Assembly: GCA_035316005.1 (NCBI GenBank)
Contig: DATFXK010000371.1
Coordinates: 1 to 25,934 of the forward strand
Direction: 5' to 3'
DNA from: JALZAA01 sp035316005
GTDB taxonomy: Bacteria; Actinomycetota; Acidimicrobiia; IMCC26256; JACDBD01
DNA: 25,934 nt
Part shown: in pieces, positions 1 to 6,874 of the stretch
How positions within the stretch are numbered: the stretch's first letter is position 1
Layout: each line of letters opens with the position of its first letter
The notes under the pieces: model-generated
The model's input: the letters and a program-made list of their open reading frames with translations, nothing else
The model's database searches: none
What the model was told of the DNA's origin: nothing
Made by a program: the position numbers and the translations under genes

Positions 1-273
1 GACGGTGACGTCAAGTACTACTGGGTCCTCGAGAACGGCAAGCTCCAGGAGAACAAGCTCGGCGAGATCTCCGACGCCGACTTCACGCTGACCCTGACCT
101 ACGACGACTCGGTGAAGGTCCAGAAGGGCGAGCTCGACGCCAACGCCGCCTTCATGCAGGGACGCATGAAGGTCACCGGCAACATGGGCAAGCTGATGCA
201 GCTCATGCCGCTCACCAACTCGCCCGAGTACAAGGACCTGCAGGAGCAGATCCGCGCCGTCACCGACTACTGA
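1..273 (+). CDS. SCP2 sterol-binding domain protein (3' part only)
   Basis: The gene is open from the first base and ends in TGA at 271-273, so the last 90 residues are seen and the start lies outside. The visible part has the alternating strand and helix pattern of the SCP2 sterol-carrier fold. It includes a hydrophobic strand ending in a TLTYDD-like turn, then residues like FMQGRMKVTGNMGKLMQL. That stretch matches the conserved G-x-(L/M)-K-(V/I)-x-G-(D/N) segment before the last helix. Such proteins bind acyl-CoA or sterol-like lipids in the cytoplasm, and nearby lipid genes (thiolase, carboxyltransferase, WS/DGAT) agree with that. The family call is fairly sure; the ligand is not known. 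Confidence 0.8.
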   Translation, partial: DGDVKYYWVLENGKLQENKLGEISDADFTLTLTYDDSVKVQKGELDANAAFMQGRMKVTGNMGKLMQLMPLTNSPEYKDLQEQIRAVTDY

Positions 274-285
274 GCCGCCGCCGGA

Positions 286-1089
286 TCAGAGCGCGAGCTT
301 GGCGTTGCGGAACACGCGGCTGACCGTCGCGCCCGCCTTGGCGTAGAAGCCGATCGGCCCGACCCAGGCGATGTCGGCCTCGCCGCGCCCCGCATCCGCC
401 AGCGCCGCGCACACGGCGCCGAGCAGTGAACGGCCGACGCCGCCGCGCTGGCGTTCGGGGTCGGTCGCCATGGGCCCGATCCAGCCGGCCCGGTTCACGG
501 AGTGGCAGGCGAACCCGATCGTCTCGCCGTCGCCGCGCGCCGTGTAGCAGGTGCCGGCAGCGACGCTCCGCTCGACCTCGTCGCGCCAGTGTGGAAAGCA
601 ACGGGCCGCCAGCGCGGCGGCGCCGTCACCGTCCTCGCGCTCGACGACCGCGCCGCCCGGGGCATCGGCCCGGAAGGACGTCGTGATCGCCATGTTGCAG
701 GCGGCGCCGTACGGCTCGAAGCCCATGGACTCGAAGAGTGCGAGCGCGGCCGTGAAGCGGAAGTCGACGCCCGGCCACACGTAACGCGGGATCGCGGTGC
801 CGAGGTGCAGATCGACCGCACCGGCCGTGCGGGCGCGACGCGCGCTCTCCGCCACGAGCTCTCGGGCCCGGCCCCGGCGCTGATCGTCGGGATGCACCGC
901 CAGGAGCACGAGCCACGCCGCCGCCAGCGCCCCGCTGCCCTTCACGGTCAGCACCGCGGCGGCGTGTTCGTCGCCCACGACCTGCATGTCGGGCCCGTAG
1001 CAGCACGTCTCGAGATCGGCGGCGGTCAGGCCCTCGTCGGGCAACGCGGCGGCGACGAGTTGCGCGAGCCCGTCGGGCGCAAGGGTCAC
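286..1089 (-). CDS. Tandem GNAT-family N-acetyltransferase
   Basis: This 267-residue protein holds two GNAT folds. The first has an acetyl-CoA loop Q-R-R-G-R-A at about residues 70-75 and a YVWPGV segment, followed by a FESMGF helix. The second has Q-R-G-G-V-G at about 214-219 and a closing GFYAKAGA motif. Both loops match the Q/RxxGxG/A pyrophosphate-binding pattern. It would transfer acetyl groups from acetyl-CoA to an unknown amine. The start is GTG at 1089. It overlaps the TGA of the upstream deacetylase by 4 nt (GTGA), so the two are translationally coupled, and no separate ribosome site is needed. Coupling to a ChbG-type deacetylase hints at an amino-sugar or similar acetylated substrate, but this is inference. 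Confidence 0.8.
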   Translation of the reverse strand: MTLAPDGLAQLVAAALPDEGLTAADLETCCYGPDMQVVGDEHAAAVLTVKGSGALAAAWLVLLAVHPDDQRRGRARELVAESARRARTAGAVDLHLGTAIPRYVWPGVDFRFTAALALFESMGFEPYGAACNMAITTSFRADAPGGAVVEREDGDGAAALAARCFPHWRDEVERSVAAGTCYTARGDGETIGFACHSVNRAGWIGPMATDPERQRGGVGRSLLGAVCAALADAGRGEADIAWVGPIGFYAKAGATVSRVFRNAKLAL

Positions 1090-1916
1090 GCGGCGCGCTG
1101 GAGCTCGCGGAGCTTGCGGTAGCCGACGAGGGCCACTCCGGCGCGATCGATGAGGTCGCGCAGGGAGGGATCCTCACAAAGGTACGCGTGGTCCTCGACC
1201 CGTCCCGCCCAGTCGCTGCATGCGGCGCGCAGCTCGTCCGTGTCGATTCCCGGGTGCAAGCAGATCTCGGTCACGCCCGGTCGCAGGTCGAAGAGGGCGC
1301 GCTCGATCCGGCGTCGTGCGCCGACCGGGCACAGCACGAAGTGGTCGGGGAACACGATCCCCTCCTCCTCGGCGAGGCGTCGGAACGGGAACCCGACAAC
1401 GCGTTCGGCGCTGGCGCCGGCCATGCGCAGCGGGAGCCGGAACTCGACGGCGAGCTCGAGGTACACGTCGAAGAAGTCGGCCCGCTGCTGGAGGGTACCC
1501 ATGTGGCTGTCGAGGTGACTGACGTCGAAGCCCCACATGATGGCGCGCTCGATCTGGGCCCGGCACTCACGCCGGACCTCGTCGAGGTCGGCGTGGTCCC
1601 ACGTGTCCTCGACGGTGCGCGGGAAGCCGCCGTCGCCGTCGAGCAGGCTCGACGACTGGGTGATCGGTCCCCAGCGATACGTCTCCCACTCGGAGTTCAG
1701 GGTGAGGTGCACGCCGACGTCCTCGCCCCGGTACTGGGCGGCCGCATCGCGCGCCCACGGGCACGGCACCATCAGCGATGCGCTGGTCGCGACGCCGTTG
1801 CGCAGCGCGTCGTACACGGCGACGTTGGCCGAACGCGTCGAGCCCAGGTCGTCACAGTTGACGACGAGCACCTTCGCATCGGGTGCATAGCCGAGGCGCT
1901 CGGCGAGGCTGGCCAC
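1086..1916 (-). CDS. ChbG/HpnK-like (YdjC-family) carbohydrate deacetylase
   Basis: A 276-residue member of the YdjC/ChbG family, metal-dependent deacetylases of N-acetylated sugars. Visible motifs are NCDDLG at 20-25 (family NADDFG, catalytic and metal Asp), VGVHLTLN at 67-74 (metal His), SHLDSHMGT at 133-141 (metal and catalytic His) and a C-terminal LHPG. The usual DSHxHxH is reduced to DSHMGT here, and Cys replaces Ala in the first motif, as in distant members. The start is GTG at 1916. No Shine-Dalgarno precedes it, but a TAGCGT box lies 6 nt upstream, so a leaderless message is likely. It lies 25 nt after the F420 oxidoreductase stop and overlaps the downstream GNAT gene by 4 nt. The substrate cannot be told from sequence. 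Confidence 0.83.
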   Translation of the reverse strand: MASLAERLGYAPDAKVLVVNCDDLGSTRSANVAVYDALRNGVATSASLMVPCPWARDAAAQYRGEDVGVHLTLNSEWETYRWGPITQSSSLLDGDGGFPRTVEDTWDHADLDEVRRECRAQIERAIMWGFDVSHLDSHMGTLQQRADFFDVYLELAVEFRLPLRMAGASAERVVGFPFRRLAEEEGIVFPDHFVLCPVGARRRIERALFDLRPGVTEICLHPGIDTDELRAACSDWAGRVEDHAYLCEDPSLRDLIDRAGVALVGYRKLRELQRAA

Positions 1917-1922
1917 GTGGAG

Positions 1923-1928
1923 ACGCTA
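1923..1928 (-). promoter_or_regulatory. Candidate -10 box (TAGCGT) for deacetylase gene
   Basis: On the minus strand TAGCGT is followed by six bases and then the GTG start at 1916. This is the spacing expected if transcription begins at the start codon. No ribosome site is present. The -35 region was not convincing. Confidence 0.5.
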
Positions 1929-1941
1929 CTGCCCGACCCGT

Positions 1942-2886
1942 CTACCCGAAGCGGGAGACGAGGAGCTCGCCGGCGCGCCGCACCGTCTCCGGGTCCGCGA
2001 AGGGCATGTTGAAGATCAGCTCGTCGAGCCCGGCGTCGACCAGCGCGCCGATCTGGTCGACGATCGCCGCCGGCTCGCCGACGTTGAAGCGCTCGTCGAA
2101 CTCCGCTCCGGCCGCGTCGCGCAGGAACCCCGAGGTGCGCTCCGTCTCCTCGGGCGAGGACGTCAGGAACAACGATGCGAGACGGGTCCTCGTGATCTCG
2201 CCGGGGTCGCGGCCGACGTCGGCGCAGTGCCGGTCGAGCACGCCGAGCAGGTGGCGCACCGTGTCGGGGCTCCCGTGGACGTTGCACATGTCGGCGTACT
2301 GGGCGACGAGGCGCAGGGTGCGCTTCTCGCCGCTGCCGCCGACCATGATGCGCGGGCCGTTCTCCTGGACCGGGCGCGGGACGTTCTGTGCCTTCTCGAT
2401 CCGGTAGTGCTTGCCGGTGAAGCTCGGAGCTTCCTCCGTGAACATCGCCCGGCAGATCTGCAGCGCCTCTTCGAGACGGTCGAGGCGCTCACCAGCAGTC
2501 GGGAACTCGAAGCCGAGGCCGTCGTGCTCCTCCTCGTACCACGCCGCGCCGATGCCGAGGATCGCCCGCCCGCCCGAGACGATGTCCAGCGTCGTGAGCA
2601 TCTTCGCCAGGAGCGCCGGGTTCCGGTACGTCACGCCGGTCACGAGCGTGCCGAGCTTCGCGCGGGTCGTGCGCGCCGCCAGCCCACCCAGCAGCGTGTA
2701 GCCCTCGAGCATCGGCTGGGTCGGGCCGCCGAGGGGCGGCAGCTGCCAGAAGTGGTCCATGACCCAGAGCGACTCGAATCCCGCCTCCTCGCCTGCTTCG
2801 GCGAGCCGGGCGACGTGCTCGAACATCTCGTTGTCGGGCACGCCCGGGAATGTGAAGTTCGGGAGCTGAAGGCCGAACGTGGTCAT
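1942..2886 (-). CDS. LLM class F420-dependent oxidoreductase (TIGR03560-like)
   Basis: A 314-residue luciferase-like monooxygenase family protein, probably a cytoplasmic hydride-transfer enzyme using coenzyme F420. It begins with FGLQLPNF, then SLWVMDHF, LGTLVTGVTYRNP, LDIVSGGRAILGIGAAW and the late MVGGSGEKRTLRLVAQYAD. These are hallmarks of the actinobacterial TIGR03560 type. The length is normal. The ATG at 2886 overlaps the thiolase TGA in an ATGA, so it is the third gene of the phosphorylase-thiolase-oxidoreductase set. The open frame continues upstream inside the thiolase gene, but the motif-bearing part begins exactly at this ATG. The substrate is unknown; oxidation of a hydroxyl or reduction of an enoyl group in lipid breakdown is possible. 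Confidence 0.88.
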   Translation of the reverse strand: MTTFGLQLPNFTFPGVPDNEMFEHVARLAEAGEEAGFESLWVMDHFWQLPPLGGPTQPMLEGYTLLGGLAARTTRAKLGTLVTGVTYRNPALLAKMLTTLDIVSGGRAILGIGAAWYEEEHDGLGFEFPTAGERLDRLEEALQICRAMFTEEAPSFTGKHYRIEKAQNVPRPVQENGPRIMVGGSGEKRTLRLVAQYADMCNVHGSPDTVRHLLGVLDRHCADVGRDPGEITRTRLASLFLTSSPEETERTSGFLRDAAGAEFDERFNVGEPAAIVDQIGALVDAGLDELIFNMPFADPETVRRAGELLVSRFG

Positions 2887-4076
2887 TGCTCCATCCTCTC
2901 CAGGATCGTCCCGGTGCCGAGCCCGCCGCCGCAGCACATCGTTACCAGCGCGAGCGTCCCGTCGCCGCGCTCCAGCTCGTGGAGGGCGGTGGTCACGAGG
3001 CGGGCGCCGGTGGCGCCGACGGGATGCCCGATGGCGATGGCGCCACCGTTGGGATTCACGCGATCCATGTCGGGCTTGAGCTCGCGCTCCCACGCCAGCA
3101 CGACCGAGGCGAACGCCTCGTTGATCTCGATCGTGTCGATGTCCGACATCGCCAAGCCGGTGCGGTCGAAAAGTCGGCGCGTCGCGTCGATCGGCCCCGT
3201 CAGCATCAGCACGGGGTCGACACCGACCAGGCACTCGTCGACGAAGCGTGCCCGGGGCCGGAGGCTGAGCTCGCTCGCCTTCGCCGCCGTCATCAGCAGC
3301 ACGGCGGCGGCGCCGTCGGTGATCTGCGACGACGACCCCGCGGTGTGCACGCCGTCCTCGCGGGCGACGGGCCTCAGCGCCGCCAGCGCTTCGAGGGACG
3401 TCTCGCGCAGGCCTTCGTCGCGCTCGACCCGGTGCGTCGTGCCCGCCGGCTTGCCTTCGTCGTCGAGGTCGGGCGCGTCGATGGGCACGACCTCCCCTTC
3501 GAATCGACCCTCCTGCCATGCGCGTTGCGCGCGCTCCTGCGAGGCAAGCCCGAAGCGGTCGCACTCCTCGCGGGTGATTCCCCACTTGTCGGCGATGCGC
3601 TCGGCCCCTTCGAACTGCGACGTGACCTCGTACTGCGGGAAGTACGACTTCGGGATCGGGCGGCCCGGCCCCTGCCGGACGGTGGTGCCGAGTGGCACCC
3701 GGCTCATGGACTCGATGCCGCAGGCGAGGACGACGTCGACGACGCCGCTGCTCACGAGCGCCGCGCCCAGGTTCGTCGCCTGCTGCGACGAACCGCATTG
3801 CGAGTCGACCGTGGTGGCGCCGACGCCGATCGGGAACCCGGCGGTGAGCCAGGCGGTGCGAGCGATATTGAACGTCTGCTCGCCGGTCTGGGTGACGCAT
3901 CCCGCGACGACCTGGCCGACCTCGGCGGGGTCGATGCCGGAGCGGTCGACGACGGCGCGCTGCACGGCTGCGAGGAGATCCGCCGGGTGCATGGTCGCCA
4001 GCGCGCCGTTCCGCCGCCCCAGCGGCGAACGAGCTGCCTCGACGACGACGACGTCGGTGTCGGCGGTCGATGTCAC
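2883..4076 (-). CDS. Acetyl-CoA acetyltransferase / thiolase (FadA5-like)
   Basis: A full-length 397-residue degradative-type thiolase that would cleave 3-ketoacyl-CoA with CoA. The nucleophile is Cys94 in SQCGSSQQA. The NEAFA segment, GHPVGATG (His351) and MCCGGGLG (Cys381) complete the catalytic set. Cys positions and length are close to those of mycobacterial FadA5, the steroid side-chain thiolase, but this may be any medium or branched acyl thiolase. The start is GTG at 4076, overlapping the upstream phosphorylase stop by 4 nt (GTGA). Its own TGA overlaps the ATG of the F420 oxidoreductase. Such tight coupling suggests the three proteins are made together. Confidence 0.92.
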   Translation of the reverse strand: MTSTADTDVVVVEAARSPLGRRNGALATMHPADLLAAVQRAVVDRSGIDPAEVGQVVAGCVTQTGEQTFNIARTAWLTAGFPIGVGATTVDSQCGSSQQATNLGAALVSSGVVDVVLACGIESMSRVPLGTTVRQGPGRPIPKSYFPQYEVTSQFEGAERIADKWGITREECDRFGLASQERAQRAWQEGRFEGEVVPIDAPDLDDEGKPAGTTHRVERDEGLRETSLEALAALRPVAREDGVHTAGSSSQITDGAAAVLLMTAAKASELSLRPRARFVDECLVGVDPVLMLTGPIDATRRLFDRTGLAMSDIDTIEINEAFASVVLAWERELKPDMDRVNPNGGAIAIGHPVGATGARLVTTALHELERGDGTLALVTMCCGGGLGTGTILERMEQ

Positions 4077-4801
4077 GCTGAACCTCCTTCGCCGCCGCAG
4101 GCTCGGATGGCGGCGTCGGCCGCGGTCCGGGTGGCGAGCTTCGCGCCCTTGGCCAGCCGGGCCATCTGCGGGATGCGCTGTGGGTGTTTGGCGAAGTACG
4201 CAGCGACGGCCTTCGGGTTGGTCGTGCCGTCCTGGTTGCTGAGCCGGAACACCTCCTCGTCGACGCTCCCGTCGGTGGCGCGATCGCTGATCACGCGGAA
4301 CACCGACCAGGGGATGCCGCGCCGCTCACAGCTCTCGGCGATGGCGGCCGTCTCCATGTCGAGCGACACCACGCCCTTGGCTCGGAGGTCGGCGATGACA
4401 TCGGGATCGGTGAGGAGAACGTCACCCGTCCAGATCTTCCCGTGCGGCTCGCCCCCACCCATCGGGTCGGGCCGGTACTCCGTTCCGGTGGCGCTGTCGA
4501 CGACGGCTTCCGGGAGCACGAGCGTGCCGATCGGTGTCTCGTTCTCGACCGCGCCGGTGATGCCCACGACGACGACCCGGTCGACGGGGGTGGCGTCGAG
4601 CAGCCGCTCGGTGGCTTGCGTCGCCAGCTTCGTCCCCATTCCGGTGACGATGGCGACGACCTGGCGACCGTCGAGCGTCCCTCGGTGCACCTTGACCCCG
4701 TCGATCTCGGTCTTCTGCAGCTCGAGCTTCTCGACGAGCGGCGTCAACTCCATCGGCATCGCGCAGATGAACGCGATCGGAGGCTTCTCGGATGTGCTCA
4801 T
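4073..4801 (-). CDS. Phosphorylase-superfamily protein (MTA/SAH nucleosidase-like)
   Basis: A 242-residue member of the purine nucleoside phosphorylase / MTAN superfamily. It has AMPMEL at 14-19 (usual AMxxE with catalytic Glu), GITGAV at 80-85 (usual GxAG loop), DMETAA at 148-153 (purine and ribose contact Glu) and ISDRA around Asp173 (purine-protonating Asp). These support N-glycosidic bond cleavage of a nucleoside such as 5'-methylthioadenosine, S-adenosylhomocysteine or deoxyadenosine. HpnG-type or futalosine-type roles are alternatives. The 25-residue gap between the TEYRPDP strand and the DMET motif is normal. The ATG at 4801 sits inside one end of a perfect 20-bp palindrome (4800-4819), with no Shine-Dalgarno. 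It is the first gene of a coupled set with thiolase and F420 oxidoreductase, an uncommon partnership. Confidence 0.78.
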   Translation of the reverse strand: MSTSEKPPIAFICAMPMELTPLVEKLELQKTEIDGVKVHRGTLDGRQVVAIVTGMGTKLATQATERLLDATPVDRVVVVGITGAVENETPIGTLVLPEAVVDSATGTEYRPDPMGGGEPHGKIWTGDVLLTDPDVIADLRAKGVVSLDMETAAIAESCERRGIPWSVFRVISDRATDGSVDEEVFRLSNQDGTTNPKAVAAYFAKHPQRIPQMARLAKGAKLATRTAADAAIRACGGEGGSA

Positions 4802-4819
4802 CCGGCAAGCTTGCCGGAT
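4800..4819. promoter_or_regulatory. 20-bp perfect palindrome at the phosphorylase start codon
   Basis: ATCCGGCAAG is followed directly by its exact reverse complement. The palindrome includes two bases of the ATG at 4801-4799 and ends 51 nt before the divergent SixA-like start. It could be an operator for a dimeric repressor acting on both directions. It could also be an RNA stem, although a loop-free centre makes a hairpin less stable. Neither direction shows a TANNNT box in this gap. Confidence 0.5.
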
Positions 4820-4870
4820 CGGCGCGGCGGCGGCCAGATCGGTCGTGCGAAGCTCGCGGCGGAGCAGATG

Positions 4871-5368
4871 ATGCCTGCGCTGATCCTCTTCCGGCACGGG
4901 AAGTCCGACTGGGACACCGGCGACGACGACCGCGCCCGGCCACTCGCGCGCCGGGGCCGGAAGTCGGCACAGCGCATGGGACGGTTCCTGGCGCGTGCCG
5001 GGCAGGTTCCGGATGCCGCGATCACGTCGCCGGCCGTGCGGGCCGACGACACGTTGCGGCTGGCCATGGAAGGCGGCGGCTGGAGCTGCCCCGCGCGCAC
5101 CGCTGCCGCGCTGTACGGCGGAGGCGTGGAGGGCCTGCTGGCGGAGGTGCAGCAGGAGAGCGCCGCGACCGAAGTGCTCCTCGCCGTCGGGCACGAGCCC
5201 ACCTGGTCGGAGGCCGTGGTGGCGCTCGTCGGCGGCGGCGACGTGCGCTTCCCGACCGCGGCGCTGGCGCGCATCGACCTCGACGTCGACCGCTGGCAGG
5301 ACGTCGCGCCGGGAACCGGCGTGCTGGCGTGGCTCGTGGTGCCGCGACTGCTTGCCGGGAAGGTGTAG
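4871..5368 (+). CDS. SixA-like histidine phosphatase
   Basis: A 165-residue small histidine-phosphatase (phosphoglycerate mutase superfamily) protein, the size of SixA phosphohistidine phosphatases. RHG at 8-10 gives the phosphorylated His, ITSPAVRA holds the second Arg (Arg57) and VGHEPT gives the second catalytic His (108). No cap domain is present, as in SixA. There are two adjacent ATG codons. The second (4871) lies 6 nt after GGAG (4861-4864), while the first (4868) is only 3 nt away, so 4871 is preferred. It is divergent from the phosphorylase gene across a 69-nt gap with the palindrome. It could dephosphorylate a phosphohistidine protein or a small phosphate ester; sequence does not decide. 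Confidence 0.85.
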   Translation: MPALILFRHGKSDWDTGDDDRARPLARRGRKSAQRMGRFLARAGQVPDAAITSPAVRADDTLRLAMEGGGWSCPARTAAALYGGGVEGLLAEVQQESAATEVLLAVGHEPTWSEAVVALVGGGDVRFPTAALARIDLDVDRWQDVAPGTGVLAWLVVPRLLAGKV

Positions 5369-5373
5369 CGGCG

Positions 5374-6336
5374 TCAGTCGAGGGTCAGCACGATCTTGCC
5401 GAGCTTTCCGCCGGCGAGGAACCGGTCGTACCCGGCCTCGGCCTCCTGCATGGGGTACGTGGCCGCGACGGGGACCTCGAGGCGCGAGTCGCCGTCGTCG
5501 AGTAACGGCAGCACGTTCGCCTCGACGAGCTGCACGGCCCGGGCTTTCCCCTCGAGCGGGCGGGGGCGCAGCAACGAGGCGTGGATACGACCGCGCTTCG
5601 CCATCAGTGTCAGCAGGTTCAGCTCGGCGTTGCCGCCACCGCCGACGCCGATCACGACGATCCGCCCGTCGAGGGCGAGGGCATCGAGATCTGCCGGGAT
5701 GTTCGGTGCGCCGATGAGCTCGAGCACCACGTCGAACGGGCCACGGTCGACGAACTCCTCCGGTGCCACGACGGCAGTCCGACCAGCGCGCGCACCGATC
5801 GCGGCGACATCGTCACGCAAGTCCGGATTGCGCACGGTCGCGGTCACCCGAGCGCCGGCGTACGCGGCGAGTTGCACACCGGCGATCCCGACGCCACCGG
5901 CCGCGCCGTGCACGAGGGCGTGGTCGCCGACGCGAAGCTCACACTGAGTGAAGAGCGCGTCGTGCGCGGTGGTGAAGACCTCCGGGAACCCGCCCGCCTC
6001 TGGCCACGTCAGCGTGGAGGGCACCGGCATTGTGACACGTTCGTGTGCCACAGCCAGCTCGGCTTGTCCGCCGCCGCCGACGAGCGCCATGACCCGGTCG
6101 CCGACAGAGAACCGCTGGACGTCACGGCCCAGCGCCACGACCTCGCCCGCGAATTCCATCCCGGGGATGTCCGGCGGGCTCCCGGGTGGCACCGCGTACA
6201 CGCCGAGCCGCTGCGCCATGTCGGCTCCGTTCAGACCGGCGGCGCGCACGTCGATCAGCAGCTCGCCCGCGCCCGGCTCCGGGTCGCGGTGCTCCCGCCA
6301 CTCCAGGTGCCCGTCCACCACGGTCACGGCATGCAT
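5374..6336 (-). CDS. NADPH:quinone oxidoreductase-like MDR protein (zinc-free)
   Basis: A 320-residue medium-chain dehydrogenase/reductase of the quinone oxidoreductase type. It has the GroES-like N-terminal half (AAGLNGADMAQRLG, IPGMEFAGEV, GDRVMAL) and a Rossmann half with HGAAGGVGIAGVQLA. The cysteines that bind catalytic or structural zinc in alcohol dehydrogenases are missing, which fits the quinone reductase branch. It ends with KLGKIVLTLD, the usual GKIVL tail. ATG at 6336 is chosen because AAGGAGAG lies just upstream and the N-terminus then matches the family; an earlier start would add a basic leader. Its stop is 5 nt from that of the convergent SixA-like gene. It would reduce quinones or conjugated carbonyls with NADPH. 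Confidence 0.88.
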   Translation of the reverse strand: MHAVTVVDGHLEWREHRDPEPGAGELLIDVRAAGLNGADMAQRLGVYAVPPGSPPDIPGMEFAGEVVALGRDVQRFSVGDRVMALVGGGGQAELAVAHERVTMPVPSTLTWPEAGGFPEVFTTAHDALFTQCELRVGDHALVHGAAGGVGIAGVQLAAYAGARVTATVRNPDLRDDVAAIGARAGRTAVVAPEEFVDRGPFDVVLELIGAPNIPADLDALALDGRIVVIGVGGGGNAELNLLTLMAKRGRIHASLLRPRPLEGKARAVQLVEANVLPLLDDGDSRLEVPVAATYPMQEAEAGYDRFLAGGKLGKIVLTLD

Positions 6337-6408
6337 CTGCTCTCCTTGGCGCCGTCGCAAGCTCCGGCTCTGCGGCGGCGGTCGGCTAAGCCGCCACCGT
6401 CGCGTGCG

Positions 6409-6414
6409 ACCCTA
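6409..6414 (-). promoter_or_regulatory. Candidate -10 box (TAGGGT) for quinone oxidoreductase
   Basis: TAGGGT on the minus strand would give a leader of about 65 nt ending in the AAGGAG ribosome site before ATG 6336. The 151-nt gap 6337-6487 also carries the forward promoter of the next gene. Confidence 0.35.
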
Positions 6415-6475
6415 GGCGAGCCGGCCCTCTGACCTGGGCAAACGGGACGCGAGTGGGGCCGGGCCCCGAGAGCGG

Positions 6476-6481
6476 TACCTT
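6476..6481 (+). promoter_or_regulatory. Candidate -10 box (TACCTT), leaderless type
   Basis: TACCTT is followed by six bases and the ATG at 6488. There is no Shine-Dalgarno in front of that ATG. The spacing fits a message that starts at the ATG. Confidence 0.5.
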
Positions 6482-6487
6482 CCGGGC

Positions 6488-6868
6488 ATGCCGCCCCCCG
6501 ATCACCACCCGCCCGAGGGCTCCCTGGCCTTCGTCGACGACGACGGCAACCGCGTCGTGCTCGACGCCGGCGAGGCGGTGCTGCTGTTCGGCCTCGCCGA
6601 CGCGTTCGAGGCGGCGACCGTGTCGGCGTGCCCGACGTGCCGGAACCGGGTCCTGGCCGTCGTCGCCGTCCTCGACGAGCTCGAGAACGGCCCGTTCCAC
6701 CCGCGGGCGGCCGATCTCACCGAGTTGGCGGAAGAAGCACCGACGCTGCACCTGTACGTCGAAGACCTCGTCACCGACTGCGACCACGACGAGTGGCTGG
6801 ATCCCGGCTACACGGAATGGTGCGACGCGATCGACGAGGTGCCGGGCGTCCGCCGCCCCGCGCCCTAG
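6488..6868 (+). CDS. Hypothetical acidic protein with CPTC motif
   Basis: I do not recognise this 126-residue protein. It is acidic, with no signal peptide or membrane segment. It has Cys48 and Cys51 in CPTC, Cys98 with His100 in DCDH, and Cys112, enough ligands for one zinc ion in a small zinc-ribbon-like fold. The middle (about 52-65) is a hydrophobic helix or strand, RVLAVVAVLDEL. The ATG at 6488 has no ribosome site but has a TACCTT box 6 nt upstream. The stop lies 6 nt from the stop of the convergent WS/DGAT gene. Coding preference looks like its neighbours, so it is likely a real gene; the function is unknown. Confidence 0.65.
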   Translation: MPPPDHHPPEGSLAFVDDDGNRVVLDAGEAVLLFGLADAFEAATVSACPTCRNRVLAVVAVLDELENGPFHPRAADLTELAEEAPTLHLYVEDLVTDCDHDEWLDPGYTEWCDAIDEVPGVRRPAP

Positions 6869-6874
6869 CCGTCG

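Noticed and set aside
286..1122. Plus-strand open frames opposite the GNAT gene
   Set aside because: Their products are Arg-rich with no motif, and the minus strand has two clear GNAT motifs.
2227..4242. Long plus-strand open frame opposite the thiolase and F420 oxidoreductase
   Set aside because: It is a shadow of high-GC genes on the other strand: low-complexity Arg/Ala/Ser-rich product without motifs, while the minus strand encodes complete conserved enzymes.
286..4801. Hopanoid (hpn) cluster, because ChbG is HpnK-like and the phosphorylase is HpnG-like
   Set aside because: No squalene cyclase, HpnH radical SAM, phytoene-synthase-like or glycosyltransferase genes are here, and thiolase and F420 enzymes are not part of it.
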